Positions 53,365 to 60,907 of a stretch of DNA of 64,000 nt are shown one piece after another; positions within the stretch are counted from its first letter, which is position 1, and each line of letters opens with the position of its first letter. The translations under genes were made by a program, and so were the position numbers. The stretch is from Staphylospora marina (lineage in GTDB: Bacteria; Bacillota; Bacilli; Thermoactinomycetales; Thermoactinomycetaceae): the NCBI RefSeq assembly GCF_003856495.1, contig NZ_CP034118.1:1958182-2022181 (forward strand), given 5' to 3'. The notes beneath the pieces were generated by a model that had not been told where the DNA came from, searched no databases, and saw only the letters and a list, made by a program, of their open reading frames with translations.

Positions 53365-54393
53365 ATGAAAAAGCAACCCCTCTTCCTGACCCGCCCGGTT
53401 TCTATGATGAAAAGACAGGGAACGATCGCGTTGCAATTGGAGAACGAGAACGGAAAAAAACTGATCCCTGTTGAGTAGATTGATTCCATCTATGTAATGG
53501 CGCCCATGACCTTCAGTACCAAACTGCTGGAACTGGCCAGTCGATACGAGATCCCGATTCATTTTTTTCATTACTACGGTTTTTACGTGGGAAGCTTTCA
53601 TCCCAACCAAAATGCATCGGGACAAAGTGAAATCGTGATTGAACAAGCCCTTACATATCGCAATGAAAAGCGAAGACTGATTCTCGCCAAGGAATTTTTG
53701 GTGGGTGTTCAGACCAACCTTCTCAGAAACTTGGCCCGTCTGGAACGAAAATCCGAATTTGCTCTGTCCCCCACCAACAAGCAATCCCTGGACCTTCTTC
53801 GCTCAAAGGTGAGAGCGACTGCAGATCTCGGGTCGCTCTTGGGATTGGAGGGCAAGTTTCGCTCCATCTACTATCAGTCGATGGATGAGTATCTGAAAAT
53901 GAAACACCCGGCATATCAAATCGTCAAACGCACTCGACGCCCACCTCAAAACCGGATGAACACCTTGATCTCCTTTCTGAATTCCCTCTTGTATGTCACC
54001 ATCATTGAACAGCTGCAATTCACCCCTCTTCACCCGGGTATTCCCTTTCTCCACAGCACACGAGATCATAGGCAAAGCCTGGCCCTGGACATCAGCGAAG
54101 TGTTCAAACCCGTCATTGTCGACCGGATCATCCTCCGCCTTCTGTCTTATCGCATGCTGAATGAATCGTGTTTTGAAATGAAAGGGAAAGGCTGCTTTCT
54201 CACGGACACAGGAAAACAAATTGTCATCAAAGCCTACACACAAACACTCAATACATCCATCTTTCACCGGCAAAAACAACGATCATTGACGTATCGCCAA
54301 CTGATTCAACATGAATGCTCCAAACTGGTTGAGCATTTTCGCGGACGTCAGCCTTACCGAAGCTTCCGAATGTGGTGGTCATCATGTTCGTGA
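53365..54393 (+). pseudogene. cas1: cas1 with one in-frame amber codon
   Basis: A full-length Cas1 integrase (type I-B-like) is encoded in one frame but has TAG at 53476-53478, between GKKLIPVE and IDSIYVMAP. Total length is ~342 codons, as in intact homologues. Catalytic residues downstream are intact: Glu in GLEGKFRSIYY, His in GIPFLHSTRDHR and Asp in LALDISEVFKP. ATG at 53365 has GAGGTG six bases upstream. A second fragment could start at ATG 53497. It is either a recent nonsense pseudogene, a split protein or a product of amber suppression. Cas1 integrates new spacers with Cas2. Confidence 0.88.
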
Positions 54394-54647
54394 TCGTGGT
54401 TTATGATGTTCAATCCGTCCGAGTCGCAAAAGTGAAAAAGATCTGCCATCCATACCTCTTCTGGGTTCAACGCTCAACATTTGAAGGAAACCTGTCCCGG
54501 AAACAGGTGCAAGCATTGAAAAAAAGTTTGGAAGATGTGATTCATCCCGACCATGATCAAGTCAAAATGTACATCATTCAGCAAGATACCGCCGTGCAAA
54601 CGGAAGTTTTGGGATGCCCGGATCAGCCTGAGCCCTTTATGTTTTAG
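54384..54647 (+). CDS. cas2: CRISPR-associated endonuclease Cas2
   Basis: An 87-residue Cas2 with the ferredoxin-like start MFVIVVYDVQSVRVAKVKKI, the WVQRSTFEGNLSRKQ motif and DQVKMYIIQQ near the C-terminus. The conserved Asp is in VYDV. ATG at 54384 follows GTGGTGG and overlaps the end of cas1, so the two are translationally coupled and any cas1 block may affect it. No other cas gene (cas3, cas4, cas5-8, cas6) is nearby. Confidence 0.95.
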   Translation: MFVIVVYDVQSVRVAKVKKICHPYLFWVQRSTFEGNLSRKQVQALKKSLEDVIHPDHDQVKMYIIQQDTAVQTEVLGCPDQPEPFMF

Positions 54648-54653
54648 GCATAC

Positions 54654-54688
54654 AAAAAGCGCTGGAGCATTTTCTTCAGCGCTTTTTT
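54654..54688 (+). terminator. Terminator of cas1-cas2
   Basis: AAAAAGCGCTG and CAGCGCTTTTTT form a stem around a 12-nt loop. It starts seven bases after the cas2 stop. Confidence 0.9.
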
Positions 54689-54697
54689 GTATCGAAT

Positions 54698-54762
54698 GCC
54701 GGAAGCCTTCCCCTGCTCGTTTCGTTGCGATGGCAAAGGCTCTCGCAGGGGAAGGCTCCGGC
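54698..54762. repeat. Covarying hairpin H2, distal to CRISPR array 2
   Basis: The arms begin GCCGGAAGCC and end GGCTCCGGC. The apex is identical to H1, exactly 2000 bp away. The only differences from H1 are one compensatory base pair. It is followed by the same TTTTCATTGTGTGTGAG flank and then array 2. Confidence 0.85.
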
Positions 54763-54795
54763 TTTTCATTGTGTGTGAGTTTGCCGATGTCCTTG

Positions 54796-54898
54796 GTTTC
54801 CAATCCACAATGGATTCAATAACGAGCCTGTTCCTGCAGCGGATTCGGAAGCAACAGCAGCAATGTATTAGTTTCCAATCCACAATGGATTCAATAAC
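54796..54898 (-). CRISPR. CRISPR array 2 (two repeats, one spacer)
   Basis: Perfect 28-bp repeats at 54796-54823 and 54871-54898 flank a 47-bp spacer (54824-54870). The repeat is identical to the perfect copy of array 1. The leader is on the right, so the crRNA strand is minus. Confidence 0.9.
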
Positions 54899-55067
54899 CC
54901 CTCGTCAATTCTGGCTTTCGGCGATTCCCGCAGCTCAAACCCCTTGATTTTTCGTGATCTGCAACCTTCCCAACCCCCTCAAAACAGGGGAGGGTTGCAG
55001 ATCTTTTCGGGGTTCGTACGTTGATCCACATAATGGTATGATAACACGATACAGTTCGATCTGTCAA
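54899..55067 (-). promoter_or_regulatory. CRISPR leader 2 with promoter
   Basis: Nearly identical to leader 1 for about 120 bp, including the GGGG-A-GGGTTG dyad. The minus-strand promoter has a perfect -35 TTGACA (55062-55067) and -10 TATCAT (55038-55043), spaced by 18 bp. Homology to the DNA upstream of cas1 continues patchily to about 55170. Confidence 0.8.
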
Positions 55068-55213
55068 ATCATTGCCAATTTTATTGCGAAGCAATGCTCA
55101 TTTCCAATGGTTTTTGTCCGCAGGATAAGTCGAAATGGAAATTTCTGTATCCATTGATCTGCAAGTCAAGCCGTGAAAATCGGGATTCTTCCCATTCATG
55201 GTGCAAACGAATT

Positions 55214-55271
55214 GCCGGACCTTTCCCCTGCGAGTGCCTTTGCGTGGCAACAAGCAGGGGAAAGGTCCGGC
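55214..55271. repeat. Covarying hairpin H3, inverted orientation
   Basis: A perfect 18-bp outer stem (GCCGGACCTTTCCCCTGC and its complement). The apex is the family loop read on the opposite strand, with the TTTCG side shortened (GAGTGCC-TTTGC-GTG-GCAA-CAA). It precedes the CRISPR remnant. Confidence 0.8.
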
Positions 55272-55293
55272 TTATTTTCATGACGCATGTGAG

Positions 55294-55395
55294 TCTTCCA
55301 ATCCACGCTGGATTCAATGAGCAACCTCACTCTGATCATGAATACGTGTCGAGGTCAACATGTCCTGGTTTCCATTCCACACGGATTCAATCCAC
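55294..55395 (-). CRISPR. Degenerate CRISPR remnant
   Basis: Two decayed repeats (55294-55321, about five mismatches; 55368-55395, more diverged but keeping GTTTCCATTCCAC and GGATTCAAT) enclose a 46-bp spacer-like segment. No leader follows. It looks like a third copy of the hairpin-array cassette in decay. Confidence 0.65.
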
Positions 55396-55449
55396 TCTTG
55401 GATGGCGTGGGTTCCACTGCCGAAACCTTGAGATCCGCCACAACGCCGA

Positions 55450-55511
55450 CCGGATGCTGTCCCCTGTTCACTCCGTTGCCGAACCGAAAACATGTACAGG
55501 GAACAGCCCGG
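55450..55511. repeat. Degenerate hairpin H4
   Basis: CTGTCCCCTGT and ACAGGGAACAG are inverted arms around a decayed family loop (TCACTCCGTTGCCGAACC). It lies just right of the CRISPR remnant. Confidence 0.5.
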
Positions 55512-55598
55512 TTTGGTGGCATTGTCTTGTCATCCCTTCCGGATGGCGGAAAGGTCCAGGGTCGCGGGTGCGACCGGTTGGACGATGAACATGTATGA

Positions 55599-55766
55599 TC
55601 AATTGAGACCCAGTTTCGCCTTGAGTTCGCGCTCCATTTTCTTGAGCTGTTTCCATTCCTCGTACAAGTCGTATTGCGCCAGGAACTCGTGCCGCTCCTT
55701 GGCGAGGAGATACTCCTGCTTCACGGAATCGAGACGCTCTTCCAATGCTTTCAACTGATCGATCAT
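55599..55766 (-). CDS. Small coiled-coil protein, unknown
   Basis: 55 residues, almost entirely helical with heptad spacing: MIDQLKALEERLDSVKQEYL, then KQLKKMERELKAKLG. ATG at 55766 has GAGGTG seven bases upstream. It probably dimerises. No family was recognised; it is on the opposite strand to the CRISPR genes and shows no link to them. Confidence 0.6.
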   Translation of the reverse strand: MIDQLKALEERLDSVKQEYLLAKERHEFLAQYDLYEEWKQLKKMERELKAKLGLN

Positions 55767-55783
55767 ACGGAAGCACCTCAATT

Positions 55784-55986
55784 CTTTTCGATTTGAGACA
55801 AGCTTGTTCTGGAGTGACCAAAGGTTTTATACCCTGACAAAACCGACTTGAAACCCGTTTTTTCCTTGGACGAACGGCCGGACAGGCGGCAAGTTTTGCC
55901 AAGGGCGAACCGGTGCCCGCGGGATCTTTCCGGCGAACACTCTTCATTCACTCCCGGTGAACAAGCGTTGTCTCGATTCAAAAGGG
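55784..55986. repeat. Long imperfect inverted repeat in a gene-free gap
   Basis: The left arm (about 55786-55830: TTTGAGACAAGCTTGTTC then GGAGTGA) and the right arm (about 55942-55984, read on the other strand as GAGACAACGCTTGTTC then GGAGTGA) match over ~43 bp with small gaps. The centre contains GGCAA-GTT-TTGCC. No convincing gene is seen in 55767-56041. It could be a MITE-like element. Confidence 0.5.
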
Positions 55987-56041
55987 ACTCGCCCTACCAT
56001 GTGTATGCGGACAACCCGGCGCTCATTCCAAGCAAACAAAA

Positions 56042-56069
56042 CCCCGATTCGCCGTCCGGTGAATCGGGG
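56042..56069 (-). terminator. Terminator of the gene ending at 56070
   Basis: CCCCGATTC and GAATCGGGG flank a 10-nt loop; TTTTGTTTG follows on the minus strand. Confidence 0.85.
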
Positions 56070-56510
56070 TCAACAGAGGGGTTTGCCGTTTTCCAGTTGT
56101 CGGAACAATTGCCTGGACAGAACGGAAGAGCGGAACATCGCGTACATCTTGGCCGCGTCGACGGCGACCATGAGATTGGTGCCCGGAAGAATCGTACCGC
56201 CTTCGGTCACGCGCACATAATCATGCTCTCTGAATCGTTCGATCAATGCGGCACACCGGTCAGAGTCCCCCACGTAATCCGGAAACAGCCGGGAAAGATC
56301 TTGCAGGCGCAGCGTAAATGTCCGCCGGTCCCGCAAGTCGGGATCCAGCTGCGGGTAGACGAGCAGTCCCCACAAGATGACCAGCACGGTCCGAACCGAA
56401 TCATCCCACCGGACATGGGGCGGTTCTTCCCGCCGCTCTTCCGCGGAGCCGGAAAACACCCGCCGGGCGGGCAGCGAGGATCCGATCTCCCGAATGGACA
56501 AATTTCCCAC
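56070..56510 (-). CDS. Unknown 146-residue protein
   Basis: Starts VGNLSIREIGSSLPARRVFS and has a central hydrophobic helix VRTVLVILWGLLVYPQLDPD, then a helical C-terminal half (LQDLSRLFPDYVGDSDRCAA, RFREHDYVRVTEGGTILPG). The second half could be a small winged helix. No family was recognised. GTG at 56510 has GGAGGAAAGG upstream; the longer frame reads into an AT-rich region and is not supported. Confidence 0.6.
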   Translation of the reverse strand: MGNLSIREIGSSLPARRVFSGSAEERREEPPHVRWDDSVRTVLVILWGLLVYPQLDPDLRDRRTFTLRLQDLSRLFPDYVGDSDRCAALIERFREHDYVRVTEGGTILPGTNLMVAVDAAKMYAMFRSSVLSRQLFRQLENGKPLC

Positions 56511-56858
56511 GGAACCTTTCCTCCCTTTTGACTTCCAACTATTCCCTGAAACTTGTCTACTAAGGGTTATGGTCAAAAGATCGGAGATTCATACCTGCAA
56601 AAGCAAGAAAAATCAAGCTTTGACGTGCATTCGGCCGAAATTTGGCCGGAAATGCAAGGATTGGAGGGGAGATTTCTAATTTCTCCGCATACGGCTGAAA
56701 TTTTGGTTTCGACAACCGCTTGCATCGATTGGGTGGCGTGTAAAATATCGGCTTGTGAACAATTTTTTTATTTAGTGGCTGAAAAGATTGTGTCATTTCT
56801 GTTATATTAGTAAGTAAGTCAAACCCGGGGAATGTTTGATGAGGAGGAGCATGTTCCC
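56511..56858. other. AT-richer intergenic region upstream of the RsfA-like gene
   Basis: This 348-bp stretch is clearly less GC-rich than its surroundings. Short frames on both strands (56553-56810 plus, 56560-56874 minus) lack ribosome-binding sites. A dyad TGCATT-C-GGCC / GGCC-GG-AAATGCA lies at about 56623-56653. The promoter of the RsfA-like gene should be near 56790-56820, where TATATT occurs. Confidence 0.4.
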
Positions 56859-57680
56859 ATGTTTTTTGAGACAAAGAAAGGAAAGTATTCCGAAGAAGAG
56901 AATGAGATCATCATCAACGCGATCAATCAAGGGATTCAGGAAGGCAGAAAAGAACGGGACATTCTGAAGGAGCTTTCGGACAAATTGAACCGCGGATACG
57001 CCGGGGTCATGTCACACGTACGGAAATTGAGGTCTGAATTCCCCCATCGTTTCATCTCCTCTGAAGATTCAGGAGCCTCTTCCCGGCAGGGGGCGTGGGA
57101 GGAATGGGAAGAAGAACTGGTGATCTCCACGGTCAACCGGTATCTGAAAGAAGGAAAATCCCTGTCCGCGGCGATCAGCGAACTGGAGAATAAACTTCCC
57201 CGCACGCAAGGAGCCATTTATCAGCGGATCTATACGTTGAGACGGAAAAAACCGGAGAAATTCGAAGTGTTGCCCGAGTCCAGACCCCGCAAGCGGCGCA
57301 AGCTTCCCGAATGGCACACCCGTCATCCGGTCATCCGTTCATTGGATGCTCCGATCGAAGAAGTCGCCGGCGCCATGGATTGGAACCGAACCGCCATGAA
57401 CCAGCTGGCCGTCGCGGTGGAACATTCCCGGACGATGATGCACGAACAGGGAATGACGACGAACCAGGCCAATTCCGAGGAAGAACTGCTTCTCAAAGCC
57501 TTTGAAGAACGGTACGGACGTCCCAATCCGACGATCCGCGAAAAACTCCTGTCGTTGATGAGAACGTACGGGCCGACGCATGTCTCCATCGCCATGTTCA
57601 CGCTGAGCCAGGACAAGGGCTTCCCCGGCGTGGTGGCGGACTATCTGGAAAAAAAGCTGGAACGGAAAAATTTTGTGTGA
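56859..57680 (+). CDS. RsfA-like/Myb-SANT-like DNA-binding protein, sporulation-type
   Basis: A 273-residue basic protein with two repeats that each resemble a Myb/RsfA helix-turn-helix: KYSEEENEIIINAINQGIQE with GYAGVMSHVRKLR, and EWEEELVISTVNRYLKEGKS with TQGAIYQRIYTLRRKKP. A basic linker (RPRKRRKLPEW) and a helical C-terminal domain follow. RsfA-family proteins act in the forespore, so a sporulation regulator is likely, though the duplicated arrangement is unusual. ATG at 56859 has AGGAGGAG nine bases upstream. Confidence 0.65.
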   Translation: MFFETKKGKYSEEENEIIINAINQGIQEGRKERDILKELSDKLNRGYAGVMSHVRKLRSEFPHRFISSEDSGASSRQGAWEEWEEELVISTVNRYLKEGKSLSAAISELENKLPRTQGAIYQRIYTLRRKKPEKFEVLPESRPRKRRKLPEWHTRHPVIRSLDAPIEEVAGAMDWNRTAMNQLAVAVEHSRTMMHEQGMTTNQANSEEELLLKAFEERYGRPNPTIREKLLSLMRTYGPTHVSIAMFTLSQDKGFPGVVADYLEKKLERKNFV

Positions 57681-57685
57681 AAAAG

Positions 57686-57716
57686 AAAGCACGAACCGAA
57701 CCGGTCCGTGCTTTTT
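57686..57716 (+). terminator. Terminator of the RsfA-like gene
   Basis: AAGCACG and CGTGCTT flank an ACCG-rich inner stem, followed by TTTTTC on the plus strand. It ends at the convergent minE stop. Confidence 0.78.
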
Positions 57717-57973
57717 CATCCCGGCTCTTTGAGCCTGACCGGGATGCTGGCGTTGATGATGGTGGTCCGCTCTTTGGACTGGGGCACCACTTCCACATGC
57801 CCCACCACGTCATAACCGAAATCGTCACACAGCTCAATGAGACGACTCCGGAATTCCTTGAGTTTCCGTTCATCGATGTTGGATCTTTGATAGCTGAGCA
57901 CCAGGGAAAGGCGATCATCCGCACGGACGGCCGTGGGCGGTTCCTTCGGCCGGAACATGTTCAAAAACGACAC
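57716..57973 (-). CDS. minE: Cell-division topological specificity factor MinE
   Basis: An 85-residue MinE. The N-terminal membrane-contacting part (SFLNMFRPKEPPTAVRADDR) is followed by the MinD-activating strand-helix RLSLVLSYQRSNIDE and the dimerisation domain ending ERTTIINASIPVRL. MinE displaces MinD from the membrane and drives pole-to-pole oscillation. GTG at 57973 has GGGGGTGA seven bases upstream, 19 nt after minD. MinE is rare in Bacilli, where DivIVA/MinJ normally position MinCD. Confidence 0.88.
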   Translation of the reverse strand: MSFLNMFRPKEPPTAVRADDRLSLVLSYQRSNIDERKLKEFRSRLIELCDDFGYDVVGHVEVVPQSKERTTIINASIPVRLKEPG

Positions 57974-57992
57974 CTGACTTCACCCCCGTTCT

Positions 57993-58793
57993 TCAGGCAA
58001 TATGGAACAACCGCTTGATCTTGGTGATCAACGTGGCGCTTTCCAGTTCGAGGAACGGAACTTCTTCCCCCTTGATCCTCCGGGCGATGTTGGCAAAGGC
58101 CTTTCCTGCCAGCGACTTGGGATCCAGAATCACCGGTTCTCCGGTGTTGGAGGAACGAATGATCCGGCGGTCTTCGGGAACGATGCCCAGCAGATTGATG
58201 GCCAGATGGCTTTGCACCCGTTCCACGCTGAGCATGTCTCCGTCCCTGACCATTCCCGGTTGGACGCGGTTGACGATGAGATCGATCGTTTCAATGCCGG
58301 CCGCTTCCAGGAGACCGATGACCCGGTCCGAATCGCGGACCGAAGGAATCTCCGGATTGACGACCAGGATGGCCCGGTCCGCCGCGGCGATGGCATTCCG
58401 GAATCCTCCCTCGATGCCGGCGGGCGAGTCGATGAGGATGAAATGGAATTCGTTTCTCAGCTCGTCCACGACCGCTTTCACCTGAGCCGGCGAAACCTCT
58501 TCCTTGTACCGGGTCTGGGCCGCCGGAAGCAAAGCCAGTTCGGGAAACTCCTTGTGCCGGACCAGGGCTTGTCTGAGTTTGCAGATTCCTTCCACCGCGT
58601 CCACCAGATCATAGACGATGCGGTTTTCCAACCCGAGCATCAGATCCAGTTTCCTCAGGCCGATATCGGTATCCACCAGACACACCTTGTATCCAAGCTG
58701 CGCAAGCCCCAAACCGAGGGATGCCACGGTGGTCGACTTTCCCACCCCGCCTTTTCCGCTGGTCACGGTGATGGCCACTGAGCTGTGGTTCAT
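57993..58793 (-). CDS. minD: Septum site-determining ATPase MinD
   Basis: A 266-residue deviant-Walker ATPase: VTSGKGGVGKSTTVASLGLG at the N-terminus, switch I/II regions DTDIGLRKLDLMLGLEN and LIDSPAGIEGGF, and the C-terminal amphipathic membrane-targeting helix ATLITKIKRLFHIA. It recruits MinC to the membrane to block polar septation. ATG at 58793 follows AAAGGGGTAG. minC is not upstream as in many bacteria. minE follows in the same transcript. Confidence 0.95.
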   Translation of the reverse strand: MNHSSVAITVTSGKGGVGKSTTVASLGLGLAQLGYKVCLVDTDIGLRKLDLMLGLENRIVYDLVDAVEGICKLRQALVRHKEFPELALLPAAQTRYKEEVSPAQVKAVVDELRNEFHFILIDSPAGIEGGFRNAIAAADRAILVVNPEIPSVRDSDRVIGLLEAAGIETIDLIVNRVQPGMVRDGDMLSVERVQSHLAINLLGIVPEDRRIIRSSNTGEPVILDPKSLAGKAFANIARRIKGEEVPFLELESATLITKIKRLFHIA

Positions 58794-58842
58794 ATGTACG
58801 CTACCCCTTTCTCAACCCTCTCTTGTATCCAACGTGAACCGC

Positions 58843-58871
58843 AAGGCGGCTCGCACCGGGCAAGCCGCCTT
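58843..58871 (-). other. Hairpin in the minD 5' leader
   Basis: AAGGCGGCT and AGCCGCCTT form a 9-bp perfect stem about 50 bp upstream of minD. There is no T run on the minus strand, so it is more likely a leader structure than a terminator. Confidence 0.4.
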
Positions 58872-58991
58872 TCAACGAATTTCGCTCCCAGCTTGCAAGG
58901 TTGTGCACGATTCAACAACTATTTTAACAAAAGGCGAACAATAAAAAAAGTCAGAATTCGAGTTTTTTCCAGATTTTCCAAGAGAGGGTCG

Positions 58992-59035
58992 AAAAAAGAA
59001 AACCCCGCGGCCCGAGAGAAAGCCCGGGAACGGGG
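58992..59035 (-). terminator. Terminator of the zinc-ribbon protein gene
   Basis: On the minus strand, CCCCG-TT-CCCGGGC and GGGCCG-CGGGG fold together and are followed by TTTTCTTTTTT. It directly abuts the stop at 59036. Confidence 0.75.
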
Positions 59036-59542
59036 TCAATGAAACCGGCTCCGGCAGTGAGGACATTCTTGATCTTCCAGGGACACCTGTTTGGCACACC
59101 ATGGACAGATGCAGATGACGGCCGGGCGAACCTTGGCTTCGGTGGACGCGGTCTTCGCAACGTCCGGCCGGACGGGAACCGCCTCGATCACGGGAACGGA
59201 ATCGGGAGATACGCCCTCTTCCACCTTCATGGAGAAATCCCGGATGTTCACCAGCGATTGGCGCAATTCCTCCAGTTCCTTCTCCATGCGCACCAATTCG
59301 TCCCGTTTCTTCTCGGCTTCTTCCAATTGCTGAAGAAGCTCGCCTTCCAATTTGACGTCGTTCGTTTTCTTCCAGGTCTCAAACAGCTTCCAGCCGAGCT
59401 CGTTCATGGTTTTTTCCAATTCTTCCTTCTGTGTCTTCACCCGAAGGGTGAGACGGCTGAGTTCCAGCATTTGCTGCGATTTCTGCCCGGCCGCTTCCAT
59501 CCCTTTTTCCAGTTTTTGTTTCAGATCCTGAAAAAAGTTCAA
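59036..59542 (-). CDS. Coiled-coil protein with C-terminal zinc ribbon
   Basis: 168 residues: a long helical N-terminal half with heptads (LTLRVKTQKEELEKTMNELG, LLQQLEEAEKKRDELVRMEK), a Pro/Val-rich linker, and a terminal CICPWCAKQV / CPHCRSRFH pair of CxxC motifs forming a zinc ribbon. Similar proteins exist in Bacillota without known function. TTG at 59542 has AAAGGAG about nine bases upstream. It is upstream of minD on the same strand but separated by a terminator. Confidence 0.7.
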   Translation of the reverse strand: MNFFQDLKQKLEKGMEAAGQKSQQMLELSRLTLRVKTQKEELEKTMNELGWKLFETWKKTNDVKLEGELLQQLEEAEKKRDELVRMEKELEELRQSLVNIRDFSMKVEEGVSPDSVPVIEAVPVRPDVAKTASTEAKVRPAVICICPWCAKQVSLEDQECPHCRSRFH

Positions 59543-59641
59543 CGGGATCGCTCCTTTAAAGCACGGTCTGCTTCATTCCTTATTTTATTTTAAGGAGTGT
59601 GCTTGGCCGTCACAAGCAAAGAAACGGGGAACATTCGGGAC

Positions 59642-60868
59642 TCAGGCGGTGGACCGGTAGCGGCTGTTGCCGTCCGCTTCGGAAGAGGCCCGCTTTTTCA
59701 GGGATCTTCCCAGCCACACGGCGTTGGCGGCGAGCAGGCCGGCCGTCAGGAGGAAGACGCCGCGGATCCCGATGATTCCCGACAAATACCCGTAGGTGAC
59801 CGGTCCCAGCATGTTGCCCAGACTGACGGCACTGGTCGAAAACCCGTAGGCCGTGCTCTCCATTCCCTGCGGAGCCAGGCGCCGGATCATGGCGTTGAGC
59901 GACGGCAACAAGCCTCCGGCACACAATCCGAGCAAAAAGCGCAGGGCCAGCAATTGCCAGACCGAGAGAACCATCGCATGCGGCACAAAGATCAGCGCCG
60001 CGCCGATCATCGCATACAGGAGAACCCGGCCGCTTCCGATCCGGTCCCCCCATCTGCCCAACAGCGGAGAAGCCAGCATGTTGGCCGCGCCCATCGCGGC
60101 CGCCACCAGACCGGCGAAAAAGGCCACGTAGCCCCCCGGAACCCCGAGGTCTTCCACAAACAGCGACATCATGGGCATGGGACCCAACATGGCAAACTGA
60201 AGCAGGAAGGCGACGGAAAACAGCACCTGCAACCGGGGATCCCGCAAGATCCGTTTTCCGCTCTGCCAAAGTCCCCCGGTACGGTTTTGACCCTCCGGCT
60301 TGAATTCCTCCCGGACGGCCACCAGAACCACGAGCGTGGCGAGACAAAGCACCGCGGCGGTCAGGAAAAAGATTTGGCGAAAGCCGACGATCTCCGCCAG
60401 GATCCCCCCGATGAACGGTCCCATGATGGACCCTCCCACCGCTCCCGATTGCAACATGCCGAGGGAACGCCCGACGTTTTCTTTGGGAGTGTTTGTGGCG
60501 ACGAGGGACACGGAAGCCGGAATGAACCCGGAGACCAGCCCGTTCAACATGCGCAGCGCCAGCAACTGCCAGTGGTTGGTGACCATCGCCGTCAGGCAGA
60601 GAATCACCGACATGCCGAATCCGGACCGGAGCACCATGATCTTGCGGCCGTACCGGTCTCCCAGGCTTCCCCAGAGCGGGGCGACGAGAAATTGGGACAG
60701 GAAATTGACGCCGAAAATGATCCCCGCCCAGAATTGGATGGTCTCCTGCCCTTCAAGTCCCAACTCCTTCAGATAGAGCGGCAAAAACGGCATGACCATC
60801 GACATGGACCCGAACACGAGAAACTGGCACACCATCAAAATGTACAAGTTGCGTTTCCAAGCATTCAA
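59642..60868 (-). CDS. MFS multidrug-efflux-type transporter
   Basis: A 408-residue, 12-helix MFS protein of the DHA1 group. Motif A appears as APLWGSLGDRYGRKIMVLRS in loop 2-3 and again as SPLLGRWGDRIGSGRVLL in the second half. Motif C (drug:H+ antiporter) appears as GPFIGGILAE in helix 5. The likely role is export of a small toxic compound. TTG at 60868 has GGGGAG about ten bases upstream. A 20-bp palindrome about 40 bp upstream may be the operator for a repressor encoded elsewhere. Confidence 0.88.
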   Translation of the reverse strand: MNAWKRNLYILMVCQFLVFGSMSMVMPFLPLYLKELGLEGQETIQFWAGIIFGVNFLSQFLVAPLWGSLGDRYGRKIMVLRSGFGMSVILCLTAMVTNHWQLLALRMLNGLVSGFIPASVSLVATNTPKENVGRSLGMLQSGAVGGSIMGPFIGGILAEIVGFRQIFFLTAAVLCLATLVVLVAVREEFKPEGQNRTGGLWQSGKRILRDPRLQVLFSVAFLLQFAMLGPMPMMSLFVEDLGVPGGYVAFFAGLVAAAMGAANMLASPLLGRWGDRIGSGRVLLYAMIGAALIFVPHAMVLSVWQLLALRFLLGLCAGGLLPSLNAMIRRLAPQGMESTAYGFSTSAVSLGNMLGPVTYGYLSGIIGIRGVFLLTAGLLAANAVWLGRSLKKRASSEADGNSRYRSTA

Positions 60869-60907
60869 CAGAGGTCAACTCCCCACTCATTCCGGTCCAA
60901 AAAAATC

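Noticed and set aside
56553-56874. Two overlapping frames in the AT-rich gap (plus and minus)
   Set aside because: No ribosome-binding sites and no sensible protein features; they overlap the RsfA-like gene start region.
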